Source: JAIVJM01 sp963816985
GTDB taxonomy: Bacteria; Acidobacteriota; Blastocatellia; Pyrinomonadales; Pyrinomonadaceae
Reading direction: 5' to 3'
DNA length: 64,000 nt
Assembly: GCA_963816985.1 (NCBI GenBank)
Contig: CAWFMF010000004.1
Span: 4,092,001 to 4,156,000 of the forward strand
The translations under genes and the position numbers were made by a program. Below are positions 1 through 7,797 of this stretch, in pieces; position 1 is the first letter of the stretch, and each line of letters begins with the position of its first letter. The notes under the pieces are model-generated. The model ran no database searches. It saw only the letters and a list, made by a program, of their open reading frames with translations, and was not told where the DNA came from.

Positions 1-1
1 C

Positions 2-1048
2 CAACTCAACCCGCTCGGTCGTATCACCGACGAGTTCATGCGCTTCGCCGAGAAGCACACGGAGCGCGGAGTGCCCTACACGCCCGTCGCCTTCCTGCTC
101 GACCCCGCGCACGGCTTCGAGATGACCGACTGGCCGCACCTCCCCTTCGGCGTCTCGCCCATCAACCGGAGCGACCGCGCGCTGCGCGAGTTGTTCGGCG
201 CGGCCTATCACCCCTTGCAGGTGGTCGAAGGCGAGCCCGCGACCGCCGACCGTCAAGCCTTCGTCAACGGCGTCTTCGGCGACATCTTCGACGTGCTCGT
301 CGCCTCCGAAGCACACGCCGGGGCGATTGATTCATACCGCGCGCTCGTCGTCGGCGGTCATGTCGAATGGTCGAACGCGTGGGCTGCGCGGCTCGCCGAC
401 TACGCGCGCAAAGGCGGAACGGTCGTCTTGAACTCCGCGCAGATTAAGGGCCTCCCGGCTGAACTGCTCGGCGTGCGTCTTTTGAACGCGAGGGCCGAGG
501 GCGACGGCGCGGCTTGTCTTTCTCCGGGCGAAGCGGCGACAGACCTTTCGGGTCAGATGTTCCGCTACGAGCGCGTCGAGCCGCGCGGCGCGGAGGTGTT
601 GATGAAGTCGGCGTCCGGCGACCCGCTCGTGACGGTCAACCGCGTCGGGCGCGGGCGCGTCGTCTTCAACGCCATCCCGGACTTGCTCGGCCTCGACGAG
701 CGTATGACCCCGACAGCCGCGCACATGCTCGCGCACCTCTTCGCGGAGGCGACGCCCGTCAACGTGAGCGGCGACGTGGAGCACCTCCTCAACCGCACCG
801 AGCGCGGCTGGGCCGTCACGCTCGTCAACAACCTCGGCGTCTACAAGCCGCAGCAGGGCATGGCGCAGGTCAACCGCGACGAGTTCGTGGACGTGACGCT
901 CGACCTGCGCGGCGCGGCGATTGAAAGCGCCAACGAGTGGACGGACAACACGCCCGTCGAAGTCTCGCGGCAGGGCGGACGCGCACACGTCCTCGTCCGC
1001 GTGCCGCCGGGCGGCGTCCGCATCGTCGAACTTGTCACGCGGAAGTGA
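2..1048 (+). CDS. C-terminal part of a large protein with a GATase-like domain (5' partial)
   Basis: The reading frame is open from base 2 without a start signal, so the N-terminus lies outside the window; 348 residues are visible. Near the start is the pattern PYTPVAFLLD. The middle (VVGGHVEWSNAW followed by YARKGGTVV) looks like the glutamine-amidotransferase-like fold that follows the catalytic barrel in some glycoside hydrolases. The last 100 residues look like a beta-rich C-terminal domain. The catalytic part is missing from view, so an enzyme family cannot be assigned. A carbohydrate-active secreted enzyme is a guess from the domain layout only. Confidence 0.75.
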   Translation, partial: QLNPLGRITDEFMRFAEKHTERGVPYTPVAFLLDPAHGFEMTDWPHLPFGVSPINRSDRALRELFGAAYHPLQVVEGEPATADRQAFVNGVFGDIFDVLVASEAHAGAIDSYRALVVGGHVEWSNAWAARLADYARKGGTVVLNSAQIKGLPAELLGVRLLNARAEGDGAACLSPGEAATDLSGQMFRYERVEPRGAEVLMKSASGDPLVTVNRVGRGRVVFNAIPDLLGLDERMTPTAAHMLAHLFAEATPVNVSGDVEHLLNRTERGWAVTLVNNLGVYKPQQGMAQVNRDEFVDVTLDLRGAAIESANEWTDNTPVEVSRQGGRAHVLVRVPPGGVRIVELVTRK

Positions 1049-1049
1049 A

Positions 1050-1079
1050 TTGCTTTTTCCCGAAATTTTCTTTTAGGAT
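1050..1079 (+). promoter_or_regulatory. Possible sigma70-type promoter for acyP
   Basis: TTGCTT at 1050-1055 and TAGGAT at 1074-1079 are separated by 18 bases in an AT-rich patch that stands out from the GC-rich surroundings, about 37 bases before the acylphosphatase start. The match to consensus is weak and no expression data are available. Confidence 0.3.
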
Positions 1080-1115
1080 AACGCGTCTTCAACACATCAA
1101 GGGGGCCGAGTCCGG

Positions 1116-1391
1116 ATGAAGGTCGCACGTCACTACGTCATCAGCGGGGAAGTGCAGGGCGTGGGCTTCCGCTTCTTCGCGCAGCGCGTCGCCGCGCGCC
1201 ATCAGGTCGTCGGCTACGCCCGCAACCTCGAAGACGGGCGCGTCGAAGTCCACGCCGAGGGCTCGCCCGAAGCCATCGAAGGCTTCAAGCATGACCTCGC
1301 CGCAGGCCCCGCAATGTCGCGCGTCGAGCAGGTCGAAGAACTCAGCGTCGAGCCGACCGGCCAGTTCTCAACATTCCGCATCGAAAGGTGA
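1116..1391 (+). CDS. acyP: Acylphosphatase
   Basis: This 91-residue protein is the usual size for acylphosphatase, which hydrolyses carboxyl-phosphate bonds of small acyl phosphates in the cytoplasm. The family signature is present near the N-terminus: GEVQGVGFRFF carries the phosphate-binding loop and catalytic Arg, and GYARNLEDGRVEV carries the catalytic Asn. The ATG follows an AGGGGG-like ribosome site about ten bases upstream. A heptamer hairpin separates it from apt. Assignment is firm; the physiological substrate is unknown, as for most bacterial members. Confidence 0.95.
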   Translation: MKVARHYVISGEVQGVGFRFFAQRVAARHQVVGYARNLEDGRVEVHAEGSPEAIEGFKHDLAAGPAMSRVEQVEELSVEPTGQFSTFRIER

Positions 1392-1393
1392 AA

Positions 1394-1507
1394 CAGTTTT
1401 CATTTTTAGTTTTCAGTTTTCAGCAGGAAGGCTTGAGGGAGTCCGGCGAGCGGACTCTGCCGCTGCTTGGAACTGAAAACTAAAAACTAAAAACTGAAAA
1501 CTGAAAA
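1394..1507 (+). repeat. Heptad hairpin, unit CTGAAAA/CTAAAAA
   Basis: The right arm (1473-1507) is five uninterrupted heptamers, CTGAAAA, CTAAAAA, CTAAAAA, CTGAAAA, CTGAAAA. The left arm (1394-1423) is its reverse complement, and about 49 bases of unrelated sequence form the loop. The last A of the array is the first base of the apt start codon, so the element fills the gap completely and no Shine-Dalgarno site remains. The same motif recurs before trpD. Confidence 0.9.
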
Positions 1508-2028
1508 TGGATCAACTCAAATCACTCATCCGCGAAGTGCCGGACTTCCCGAAGCCGGGCATCAACTTCTACGACATCACGACGCTTCTGAAGAACGCCG
1601 AAGGGATGCGCGGCGTGGTGGACGCTTTGTGCGACGAGTTTCGCGGCGAGCAGGTGGACACGGTCATCGGCATCGAGGCGCGCGGCTTCATCTTCGCGCC
1701 CGCGATGGCCTACCACCTCGGCGCGGGCTTCGTCCCGGCGCGCAAGCCGGGCAAGCTCCCCTCCGAGTGCGCGTCCATCTCCTACGACCTCGAATACGGG
1801 CAGGACGCGCTCCAGATACACCGCGACGCCGTCGGCTCCGGCCACCGCGTCATCATCGCCGACGACCTCCTCGCCACCGGCGGGACGGCCAGCGCCGTCG
1901 TCAAGCTCGTCGAGCAGCTCGGCGGAAAGGTCGTCGGCCTCGCCTTCGTCGTCGAGCTCGAATTCCTGCCCGGCAGGCAAAGGCTCGAAGGCTACGACGT
2001 GCGCTCGCTCATCAAGTATCAGTCCTGA
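1507..2028 (+). CDS. apt: Adenine phosphoribosyltransferase
   Basis: The 173-residue protein salvages adenine to AMP using PRPP. It has the expected N-terminal pattern (VPDFPKPGINFYDIT), the IEARGFIF segment, and the PRPP-binding loop VIIADDLLATGGTA around residues 115-130. Length and motif order match bacterial Apt. The ATG at 1507 is chosen because homologues begin at this point. It has no ribosome binding site because a heptamer array runs straight into the start codon. It is a single-gene unit followed by a tRNA gene. Confidence 0.97.
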   Translation: MDQLKSLIREVPDFPKPGINFYDITTLLKNAEGMRGVVDALCDEFRGEQVDTVIGIEARGFIFAPAMAYHLGAGFVPARKPGKLPSECASISYDLEYGQDALQIHRDAVGSGHRVIIADDLLATGGTASAVVKLVEQLGGKVVGLAFVVELEFLPGRQRLEGYDVRSLIKYQS

Positions 2029-2076
2029 TAGCCGCTGGACTGCATCGCCGGGCATCTGGTAACTTCTGTGCATTGT

Positions 2077-2149
2077 GCTCCCGTAGCTCAGTGGATAGAG
2101 CACCTGCCTCCTAAGCAGGGGGCCGCAGGTTCAAGTCCTGCCGGGGGCA
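2077..2149 (+). tRNA. tRNA-Arg (anticodon CCT)
   Basis: A complete cloverleaf can be folded. The acceptor stem is GCTCCCG (2077-2083) with CGGGGGC (2142-2148), including one G-U pair, and the discriminator is A2149. The anticodon stem CCTGC/GCAGG encloses the loop CTCCTAA with CCT at 2110-2112. The T arm is GCAGG-TTCAAGT-CCTGC. The 3' CCA is not encoded. It reads the AGG arginine codon. No integrase or attachment-site duplication is visible nearby. Confidence 0.97.
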
Positions 2150-2260
2150 CTTTCTAATTCACCTTCGAGCGTAGCTCGGCCCGTCAGTTTTATCTTCACA
2201 GCTCCGCCCCGGAACTCGTCCCGGCCATCCCTTCCGGAGGCGTTTGAGAGGAGACGCGAC

Positions 2261-2413
2261 ATGAGAACGATTCTCATCATCATCCTGATACTTCTACTGA
2301 TCGGCGCTGCCCCTTCGTGGCCGTACAGCCGCGGGTGGGGGTACTATCCGAGCGGGCTGCTCGGCATCATCCTGCTCATCGTCGTCATCCTGCTCTTGAT
2401 GGGCCGAATCTGA
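2261..2413 (+). CDS. DUF3309-type small hydrophobic membrane peptide
   Basis: This 50-residue peptide starts at an ATG preceded by GAGAGGAG at suitable spacing. It has an N-terminal hydrophobic segment (ILIIILILLLIG), a short polar middle with PSWPYSRGWGYYPSG, and a second hydrophobic segment ending in LLLMGRI. This pattern of two membrane stretches around a W-P-x-S-R-x-W-G-Y core matches the DUF3309 family of uncharacterised small membrane proteins. Function is unknown. It stands alone between the tRNA gene and umuD. Confidence 0.85.
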   Translation: MRTILIIILILLLIGAAPSWPYSRGWGYYPSGLLGIILLIVVILLLMGRI

Positions 2414-2578
2414 GAGCCGGGCCGGAGTTCGTCTGCCCGCCGTCTGACACAGCCGCGCCTCACTCGCGCGGACTGCCTCAACTTTGCTCCGCCGTCTGAA
2501 ATAAAAATCTTGTCTCCTCCCGACGAGTCGTTGTAGAATCCCGGCGTTGGCACATTCAACCACAGGTGAAACAAAGAC

Positions 2579-3037
2579 ATGCTTTCATACGCCGATGCCT
2601 CAACGGGTTACGACAACGTCCAAGCCGTCTACTGGCCCGACCGCTCGACGAAGTGGGCGCGACCGCTTTTCATGACCGCCGTCTCCGCCGGGCTCCCTTC
2701 GCCCGCCGAGGATTACGTCGAAGGCCGCCTCGACCTCAACCGCCACCTCATCAAGCACCCGGTCGCGACCTTCTACGTGCGCGTCTCCGGCGACTCGATG
2801 ACGAACGCGGGCATCTCGCCCGGCTCCATCCTCGTCGTTGACCGCGCCGTCGAAGCCGACGACGGCGACATCGTCATCGCGCGCATTAACGACGAACTCT
2901 GCGTCAAGCGTCTGCGCCTCCACGAGGGCCGCATCTGGCTCATGCCCGAAAACGACGACTACCAGCCGATAGAAGTCATCGAGGGGATGGACTTCGAGGT
3001 CTGGGGCCGCGTCATGCACGCCATCCGCTCTTACTGA
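2579..3037 (+). CDS. umuD: UmuD-like S24 family self-cleaving protein
   Basis: A 152-residue LexA/UmuD-type serine peptidase. Residues 35-46 (VSAGLPSPAEDY) contain the Ala37-Gly38 bond where UmuD-type proteins cleave themselves. The nucleophile is Ser73 in VSGDSM and the general base is Lys110 in LCVKRL. Family knowledge says UmuD is trimmed after RecA activation and then works with a Y-family polymerase. No umuC or dinB homologue is adjacent here, and the next gene is on the other strand, so the partner must be elsewhere or the protein acts alone. The N-terminal arm before the cleavage site (37 residues) is longer than in E. coli UmuD. Confidence 0.9.
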   Translation: MLSYADASTGYDNVQAVYWPDRSTKWARPLFMTAVSAGLPSPAEDYVEGRLDLNRHLIKHPVATFYVRVSGDSMTNAGISPGSILVVDRAVEADDGDIVIARINDELCVKRLRLHEGRIWLMPENDDYQPIEVIEGMDFEVWGRVMHAIRSY

Positions 3038-3051
3038 AATTGATGAAGGAG

Positions 3052-3099
3052 CTGCTATTTGAAATCTCGAATCTCGGAGTTTGAAATTCGAGATAGCAG
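3052..3099. repeat. Short hairpin with AATCTCG heptamers
   Basis: Two adjacent heptamers AATCTCG (3063-3076) lie in the left half of an imperfect inverted repeat whose outer arms are CTGCTAT (3052-3058) and ATAGCAG (3093-3099). It lies between the convergent ends of umuD and the Smr gene and could act as a weak terminator. Confidence 0.6.
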
Positions 3100-3132
3100 G
3101 TTCTTCATCGCTCGTCCTTCACTTCCGCATCA

Positions 3133-3156
3133 CGCCCTCCCTCACGGTCGGGCTTC
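3133..3156. repeat. 24-bp repeat covering the Smr stop codon
   Basis: The bases CGCCCTCC..GGGCTTC at 3133-3156 are identical to 49054-49077 and inverted at 48929-48952. On the minus strand the repeat encodes Glu-Ala-Arg-Pro-stop and so forms the end of the Smr gene, exactly as at the end of rsmG. Only one copy is present here, without the inverted partner. Confidence 0.8.
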
Positions 3157-3543
3157 CGCTTTCATCCTGACGATGGTCGCGCCCCAGCCGCCGGCTTCTA
3201 CGGGTGCGTCGGAGAAGTGTTCAACGAAGGGCGTGCGCGAGAGGACGGCGCGGACGGTCTCGCGCTGCACGCCGACGCCCTTGCCGTGGATGATTCGGAC
3301 GTGCCGGAAGCCCTTCGCGTGCGCCTCGCGCAGGTACTCTTCGACGACGGCGCGCACGTCGCGGGGCGGGACGGAGTGGAGGTCGAAGACGTCCGTAATC
3401 TCCAGCCGCACGGGTTCGGGGAAGGGGTCGAAGGGATCAACCTCTTCGTCTTCATCGGACGATTCGCGGGAATCCGCCGCGCCGCCGCTCGTCTCTTGAG
3501 GGTGCGCGCCGAACAGTCTTTTCATTAACTCTTTAAAGCTCAT
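3142..3543 (-). CDS. Smr-domain protein
   Basis: A 133-residue protein, read from the ATG at 3543 (MSFKELMKRLFG). After an acidic linker rich in Ser, Asp and Glu (residues about 15-45) comes an Smr domain: FDLHS for the usual LDLHG, then IIHGKG and a C-terminal GGWGATIVRM. Smr domains are nucleic-acid-binding or nicking modules. This stand-alone form resembles the Smr-only proteins implicated in DNA or RNA endonuclease activity, but the target is unknown. The last residues EARP and the stop codon come from an intergenic repeat. Confidence 0.85.
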   Translation of the reverse strand: MSFKELMKRLFGAHPQETSGGAADSRESSDEDEEVDPFDPFPEPVRLEITDVFDLHSVPPRDVRAVVEEYLREAHAKGFRHVRIIHGKGVGVQRETVRAVLSRTPFVEHFSDAPVEAGGWGATIVRMKAEARP

Positions 3544-3782
3544 CAACGCTTTCGTCTGGCGGCGCGCGAGGCGCGCGACCGGGAGGGGGAGTGTACCTTG
3601 ACACTCGTCGGCACGCACCTTACACTCGCGTTCTTCCACATCAAACATCTGCCCGGCGGGAAGCAGGGGACTTGTGACGCGACGCCGCGCATGAAGGGGC
3701 TCGTGTAAATCGTCGCTGCGGTCGGTCGGTTGAAAGGATTCGCAGACGAACTTTTAAAAGAGGAAAGGAACTGAGAAAAGCG

Positions 3783-4718
3783 ATGGGCAAGCGAAACAAG
3801 ATTACGGTGGTGGGGGCGGGGAACGTCGGCGCGACCGCCGCGCACTGGATTGCGAGCAAGGAGTTGGCCGACGTGGTTCTGGTTGACGTGGTCGAGGGCG
3901 TGCCGCAGGGGAAGGCGCTCGACCTTGCGCAGGCCGCGCCCGTCGAAGGCTTCGACGTGCGGCTCACGGGCGCGACGAACGACTACTCAGAGACGAAAGA
4001 CTCCGACATCGTAATCATCACCGCCGGGCTGCCGCGCAAGCCCGGCATGAGCCGCGACGATCTTCTCAAGACGAACGCCGGGATCGTCACGAACGTCGTG
4101 GAAGAGATAGTGAAATACTCGCCCGACTCGATTCTCATCATCGTCTCGAACCCGCTCGACGCGATGGCGCAGGTGGCCTTGAAGCGTTCGGGCTTCCCGA
4201 AGCACCGCGTCATCGGCATGGCCGGAGTGCTCGACTCGGCGCGGATGCGCTGCTTCCTCGCGGAGGCTCTGGACGTGTCGGTCGAGAACGTCACGGCCTT
4301 CGTCCTCGGCGGCCACGGCGACACGATGGTTCCGCTGCCGCGCTACTCGACGTGCGCGGGCATCCCCGTCACGGAGCTTCTGCCGAAAGAGCAGCTCGAC
4401 GCCATCGTGAAGCGGACGGCGAACGGCGGCGCGGAGATTGTCGGCCTCCTGAAGACGGGTTCGGCCTACTACGCGCCTTCGGCGGCGTCGGTCGAGATGG
4501 CCGAGGCGATTCTGAAGGACAAGAAGAAAATCCTCCCCTGCGCCGCTTATCTCGAAGGCGAGTACGGCGTCCAGGGTCTCTACGTCGGCGTGCCCTGCAA
4601 GCTCGGCGCGCGCGGCCTCGAACAGATCATCGAAATCAACCTCACCACCGAAGAGCGCATCGCCCTGCAAAAGAGCGCCGCCTCCGTGCAGGAACTCATC
4701 AACGTGCTCGGCATCTGA
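3783..4718 (+). CDS. mdh: Malate dehydrogenase (LDH-like type)
   Basis: A 311-residue NAD-dependent dehydrogenase of the lactate/malate family, oxidising malate to oxaloacetate in the TCA cycle. GAGNVG at residues 11-16 is the Rossmann loop. AGLPRKPGMSR contains the substrate-binding arginines of the malate-specific loop, and GGHGD contains the catalytic His. Length fits the LDH-like MDH group found in many bacteria. The start is preceded by AAAGAGGAAAGGA, a strong ribosome site. It is monocistronic, followed by a large palindromic repeat. Confidence 0.96.
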   Translation: MGKRNKITVVGAGNVGATAAHWIASKELADVVLVDVVEGVPQGKALDLAQAAPVEGFDVRLTGATNDYSETKDSDIVIITAGLPRKPGMSRDDLLKTNAGIVTNVVEEIVKYSPDSILIIVSNPLDAMAQVALKRSGFPKHRVIGMAGVLDSARMRCFLAEALDVSVENVTAFVLGGHGDTMVPLPRYSTCAGIPVTELLPKEQLDAIVKRTANGGAEIVGLLKTGSAYYAPSAASVEMAEAILKDKKKILPCAAYLEGEYGVQGLYVGVPCKLGARGLEQIIEINLTTEERIALQKSAASVQELINVLGI

Positions 4719-4760
4719 GGGAGTTCAAGGTTCAAAGGCCGAGTGGTGAGCCCCTGTTAA

Positions 4761-4958
4761 GGGGCGTAAGAATTTAGCCCACGGCGCGAGCCGTGGGGAC
4801 AAGCCGAGAGAAGAAACAGGAGCCCCGTCAGGGGCGAAAGAAATCCGACGTACCCTGTATCGCGCGTCGGATTTCTTTCGCCCCTGACGGGGCTCTGAAA
4901 ATTTTTGTTGGTGGTTGCATTCCCACGGCTCGCGCCGTGGGCTAAACTCTTACGCCCC
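4761..4958. repeat. Nested double palindrome
   Basis: Two inverted repeats are nested. The outer arms (4761-4797 and 4922-4958, 37 bp) differ at one position and themselves contain the self-complementary core CCCACGGCGCGAGCCGTGGG. The inner arms (4821-4850 and 4865-4894, 30 bp) are perfect and contain the core GCCCCTGACGGGGC, with a 14-base loop. The array lies between mdh and the secreted glycosidase gene and leaves only about 38 bases before the next start codon. Confidence 0.92.
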
Positions 4959-4995
4959 CTGCGGGGGCTCAATAAAAACAATCCGGGAGTCCGAT

Positions 4996-7701
4996 TTGAG
5001 ACGAACGCTCTCGACCTCCATAACGGTCTGCCTCCTCTTCTTCGCCCACGCCGTCGAAGCGAACGCGAGGCAGGCGGCGACGCCTTCGCTCGTCCCGAAG
5101 TTCAAACTTGAGAAGAGCGGGCTTGAGCTTGAGCGGCGGGTGCAGGCGGGCGCGTTCCTCGACGTTCTGGGTCGCAAGTCGGCGCTCTACGGCTACGAGC
5201 GGCGGTCGCTCGAAGCGTGGGTCTACCCGCTTCAGATACTCGACCAGTTCGAGTTGTCCTTCCGCCTCGAAGGCTACCCGCTCGAATTCCGAGGCGCGGA
5301 CACCGCGACTCTCATCAACGTCCGCCCCGAAGCGACGACCATCACCTACACGCACGCGGCCTTCACCGTGCGGCAGATTATCTTCGCGCCCGTGGGCGAG
5401 CCGGGCGTCGTCATGCTGCTCGAAGTGGAGAGCGCGCTGCCGCTCGGCGTGACCGTCAGCTTCCGCCCGCGTCTGAAACTGATGTGGCCCGCCGGGCTCA
5501 TGACCGGCAGCCTCGGCTGGGACGAGGAAGGGAAATTCTTCTACCTCCACGAAGAGAGCCGACGCTTCGCCGGAATAGTCGGGAGCCCGGCGGCGCGCGA
5601 CGCTTCCACGATGCCGTATCAAGAGGAGCCGCGCGACGTGCCCGCGCGCTTCCAAATCGAAGCGCCGCCGGAGTCGCTCAAGGCGAACTTCATCCCGGTC
5701 GTCATCGCGGGCGGCGTCAACGGGCTCGACGAGGCGAGGGCGACGTACACGCGCCTGCTCCGCACCGCGCCTGAGCTTTACGCGCGGAACGTCGAGCACT
5801 ACCGGCGGCTCTTAGGCTCGACGACGAGCATCCGCACGCCGGACGAGCGTTTGGACGAGGCCTTCGAGTGGGCGAAGGTCGGGATTGATAAAGGGATGGT
5901 CGAGAACCCTCTGCTCGGCACGGGGCTCGTCGCGGGCTTTCGCACGGCGGGCGAGAGCGAGCGTCCCGGCTTCGCCTGGTTCTTCGGGCGAGACGCCTTG
6001 TGGACGACCTTCGCGCTCAACTCCACCGGCGACTTCGCCTCGACACGCGCCGCGCTCGACTTCCTCAAAAAGTTCCAACGCGCCGACGGCAAAGTCCCGC
6101 ACGAGATTTCGCAGAGCGCGAGTCTCATCCCGTGGTTCACGGACTACGAGTACCCCTGGGCGAGCGCCGACGCGACGCCGCTCTACGTCATCGCGCACGC
6201 CGACTATCTGCGCGCGAGTGGAGACCTCTCGTTCGTCCGCGCGAACTGGGACTCGATTCTGAAGGCGTACCGCTTTACGTCGGCGACCGATACGGACGCG
6301 AACGGCCTCGTCGAGAACACGGGCGCGGGCCACGGGTGGGTCGAGGGCGGCGCGCTCTACCCGCCGCACGAAGAGATTTACATGCAGGGCCTGTGGGCCG
6401 AAGCCCTGCGCGGCATGGAGGAGATGGCCGCCGCGCTCAAAGACGAGCGGCTGGCATCGGAGGCGCGGGCCGCGCACGTCCGCGTGCTCATCGCTTTAGA
6501 GAGGACTTACTGGCTGCCTGAGCGAGGCTTCTACGCCTTCGCCACCAACGTCCCGCGCGACGCGGTGCGCAAGGCCGAGCCGGGGCCGAACCGCGAAGCG
6601 CGGCAGGCGAGGATGAACGAGCTGGACAAGTCGCGCCTCGTTGACGAGGACACCGTCTTGCCGTCGGTTCCGCTGTGGTGGAAGTCACTCTCCGACGAGC
6701 GCGCGCAGAGCCAGATTGACCACACGGGCAGCGGCCACATGGCGACCGACTGGGGCTCGCGCATCATCTCGGACGAGAGCAAGTTGTACGACCCGCTCTC
6801 TTATCATCACGGCTCGGTGTGGCCGCTCTTCACGGGTTGGGCGAGCATGGGCGCGTACCGCTACGGCAGGCCGCACGTCGGCTTTCAGGCCTTGATGGCG
6901 AACGTGCTTCTGAAGAAGCAGAACGCGCTCGGCTTCGTCACCGAGCTGCTTTCGGGCGAGTTCAACTCGGCCTTCGGTCGCTCGTCGCATCACCAAATCT
7001 GGTCTGAGGCGATGATCGTCACGCCGACGCTGCGCGGGCTCTTCGGGCTCGAAACCTACGAGCGCGGGACGCTCATCCGCTTCGCGCCGCAACTCCCCGC
7101 GGACTGGGGCGCGGCGGCGGTCTTCGGCTACGCCTCGCCGTCGGGGCCTCTGGATTTGCGCCTCGCACGCAACGCCGGGCGGACTTCAATCAGCGTCTAC
7201 CGCTCCGCCAATTCAGGGGTGCGCGGCGACTTTCCACGCCTCCGCCTTGAGCTGGCTCCCGCCCTCCCGCTCGACGCGCGCGTCCGTTCGGTGACGGTCG
7301 GAGGCCGCAACACGAAGTTCAACGTCGAGCGCGAGGGCGACGTGCAACGCGTGACGCTCGGCTTCGAGCTGACGACGAGGGGCGTGGATGTCGTCATCAA
7401 CTACGACGCAGGCACGGACGTTTACACTGAAGCGCAGACGCCCGCGCCGGGCGCGCGCAGCGAGGGCCTGCGCGTCCTCCGCTCGCGCGCCGACGAAGAC
7501 GCTTTGCGTCTTCTGGTCGAAGGCCGGGGCGGACACGCCTACTCCCTTCGCGTCCGCACCCCGCGCGAAATCGGCGAGACGGCGGGCGTCAAGCTCTCCA
7601 AGCCCGCCGGACGCGACGCGACGCTCACCTTCAATTTCGACGGCCCGCAAGGGAATTACGTGAGACGCGAGTTAGTCATCCCGCTCGGTCGCGCAAAGTA
7701 G
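4996..7701 (+). CDS. Exported six-hairpin glycosidase (amylo-alpha-1,6-glucosidase / GH15-like)
   Basis: A 901-residue protein if translation begins at TTG 4996, which has GGGAG six bases upstream and yields a normal signal peptide ending near HAVEANA. An earlier ATG at 4915 in the repeat is less likely. Residues about 60-300 are a beta-rich N-terminal domain. From about residue 310 to 700 there is an (alpha/alpha)6 barrel with FFGRDALWTT, EYPWASADATP and GHGWVEGG, typical of glycogen-debranching-type and GH15-like enzymes. A beta-domain closes the protein. It is probably periplasmic or extracellular and acts on alpha-glucans; the precise substrate cannot be read from sequence. Confidence 0.85.
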   Translation: MRRTLSTSITVCLLFFAHAVEANARQAATPSLVPKFKLEKSGLELERRVQAGAFLDVLGRKSALYGYERRSLEAWVYPLQILDQFELSFRLEGYPLEFRGADTATLINVRPEATTITYTHAAFTVRQIIFAPVGEPGVVMLLEVESALPLGVTVSFRPRLKLMWPAGLMTGSLGWDEEGKFFYLHEESRRFAGIVGSPAARDASTMPYQEEPRDVPARFQIEAPPESLKANFIPVVIAGGVNGLDEARATYTRLLRTAPELYARNVEHYRRLLGSTTSIRTPDERLDEAFEWAKVGIDKGMVENPLLGTGLVAGFRTAGESERPGFAWFFGRDALWTTFALNSTGDFASTRAALDFLKKFQRADGKVPHEISQSASLIPWFTDYEYPWASADATPLYVIAHADYLRASGDLSFVRANWDSILKAYRFTSATDTDANGLVENTGAGHGWVEGGALYPPHEEIYMQGLWAEALRGMEEMAAALKDERLASEARAAHVRVLIALERTYWLPERGFYAFATNVPRDAVRKAEPGPNREARQARMNELDKSRLVDEDTVLPSVPLWWKSLSDERAQSQIDHTGSGHMATDWGSRIISDESKLYDPLSYHHGSVWPLFTGWASMGAYRYGRPHVGFQALMANVLLKKQNALGFVTELLSGEFNSAFGRSSHHQIWSEAMIVTPTLRGLFGLETYERGTLIRFAPQLPADWGAAAVFGYASPSGPLDLRLARNAGRTSISVYRSANSGVRGDFPRLRLELAPALPLDARVRSVTVGGRNTKFNVEREGDVQRVTLGFELTTRGVDVVINYDAGTDVYTEAQTPAPGARSEGLRVLRSRADEDALRLLVEGRGGHAYSLRVRTPREIGETAGVKLSKPAGRDATLTFNFDGPQGNYVRRELVIPLGRAK

Positions 7702-7733
7702 GCGGGAGAGGGACACGGCGCAAAAGTAAGAAA

Positions 7734-7767
7734 GAGGGCGGCTGACTCGCGCGAGTCAGCCGCCCTC
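7734..7767. terminator. Bidirectional hairpin terminator
   Basis: A perfect 34-base palindrome (17-bp arms, GAGGGCGGCTGACTCGC and its complement) lies between the convergent glycosidase and sdhB genes. It is very stable but lacks a clear T run on either side. Position and symmetry suggest transcription termination from both directions. Confidence 0.75.
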
Positions 7768-7797
7768 TCAACTTCATGGCAAAGACTTTCGCCGTTT

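Noticed and set aside
2077..2149. Integration site for a mobile element at the tRNA gene
   Set aside because: No integrase, no duplicated tRNA 3' end and no composition change were found downstream.
4915..4995. Upstream ATG at 4915 as the start of the secreted glycosidase
   Set aside because: It lies inside a palindromic repeat and would bury the signal peptide; TTG 4996 has a ribosome site and gives a normal signal sequence.
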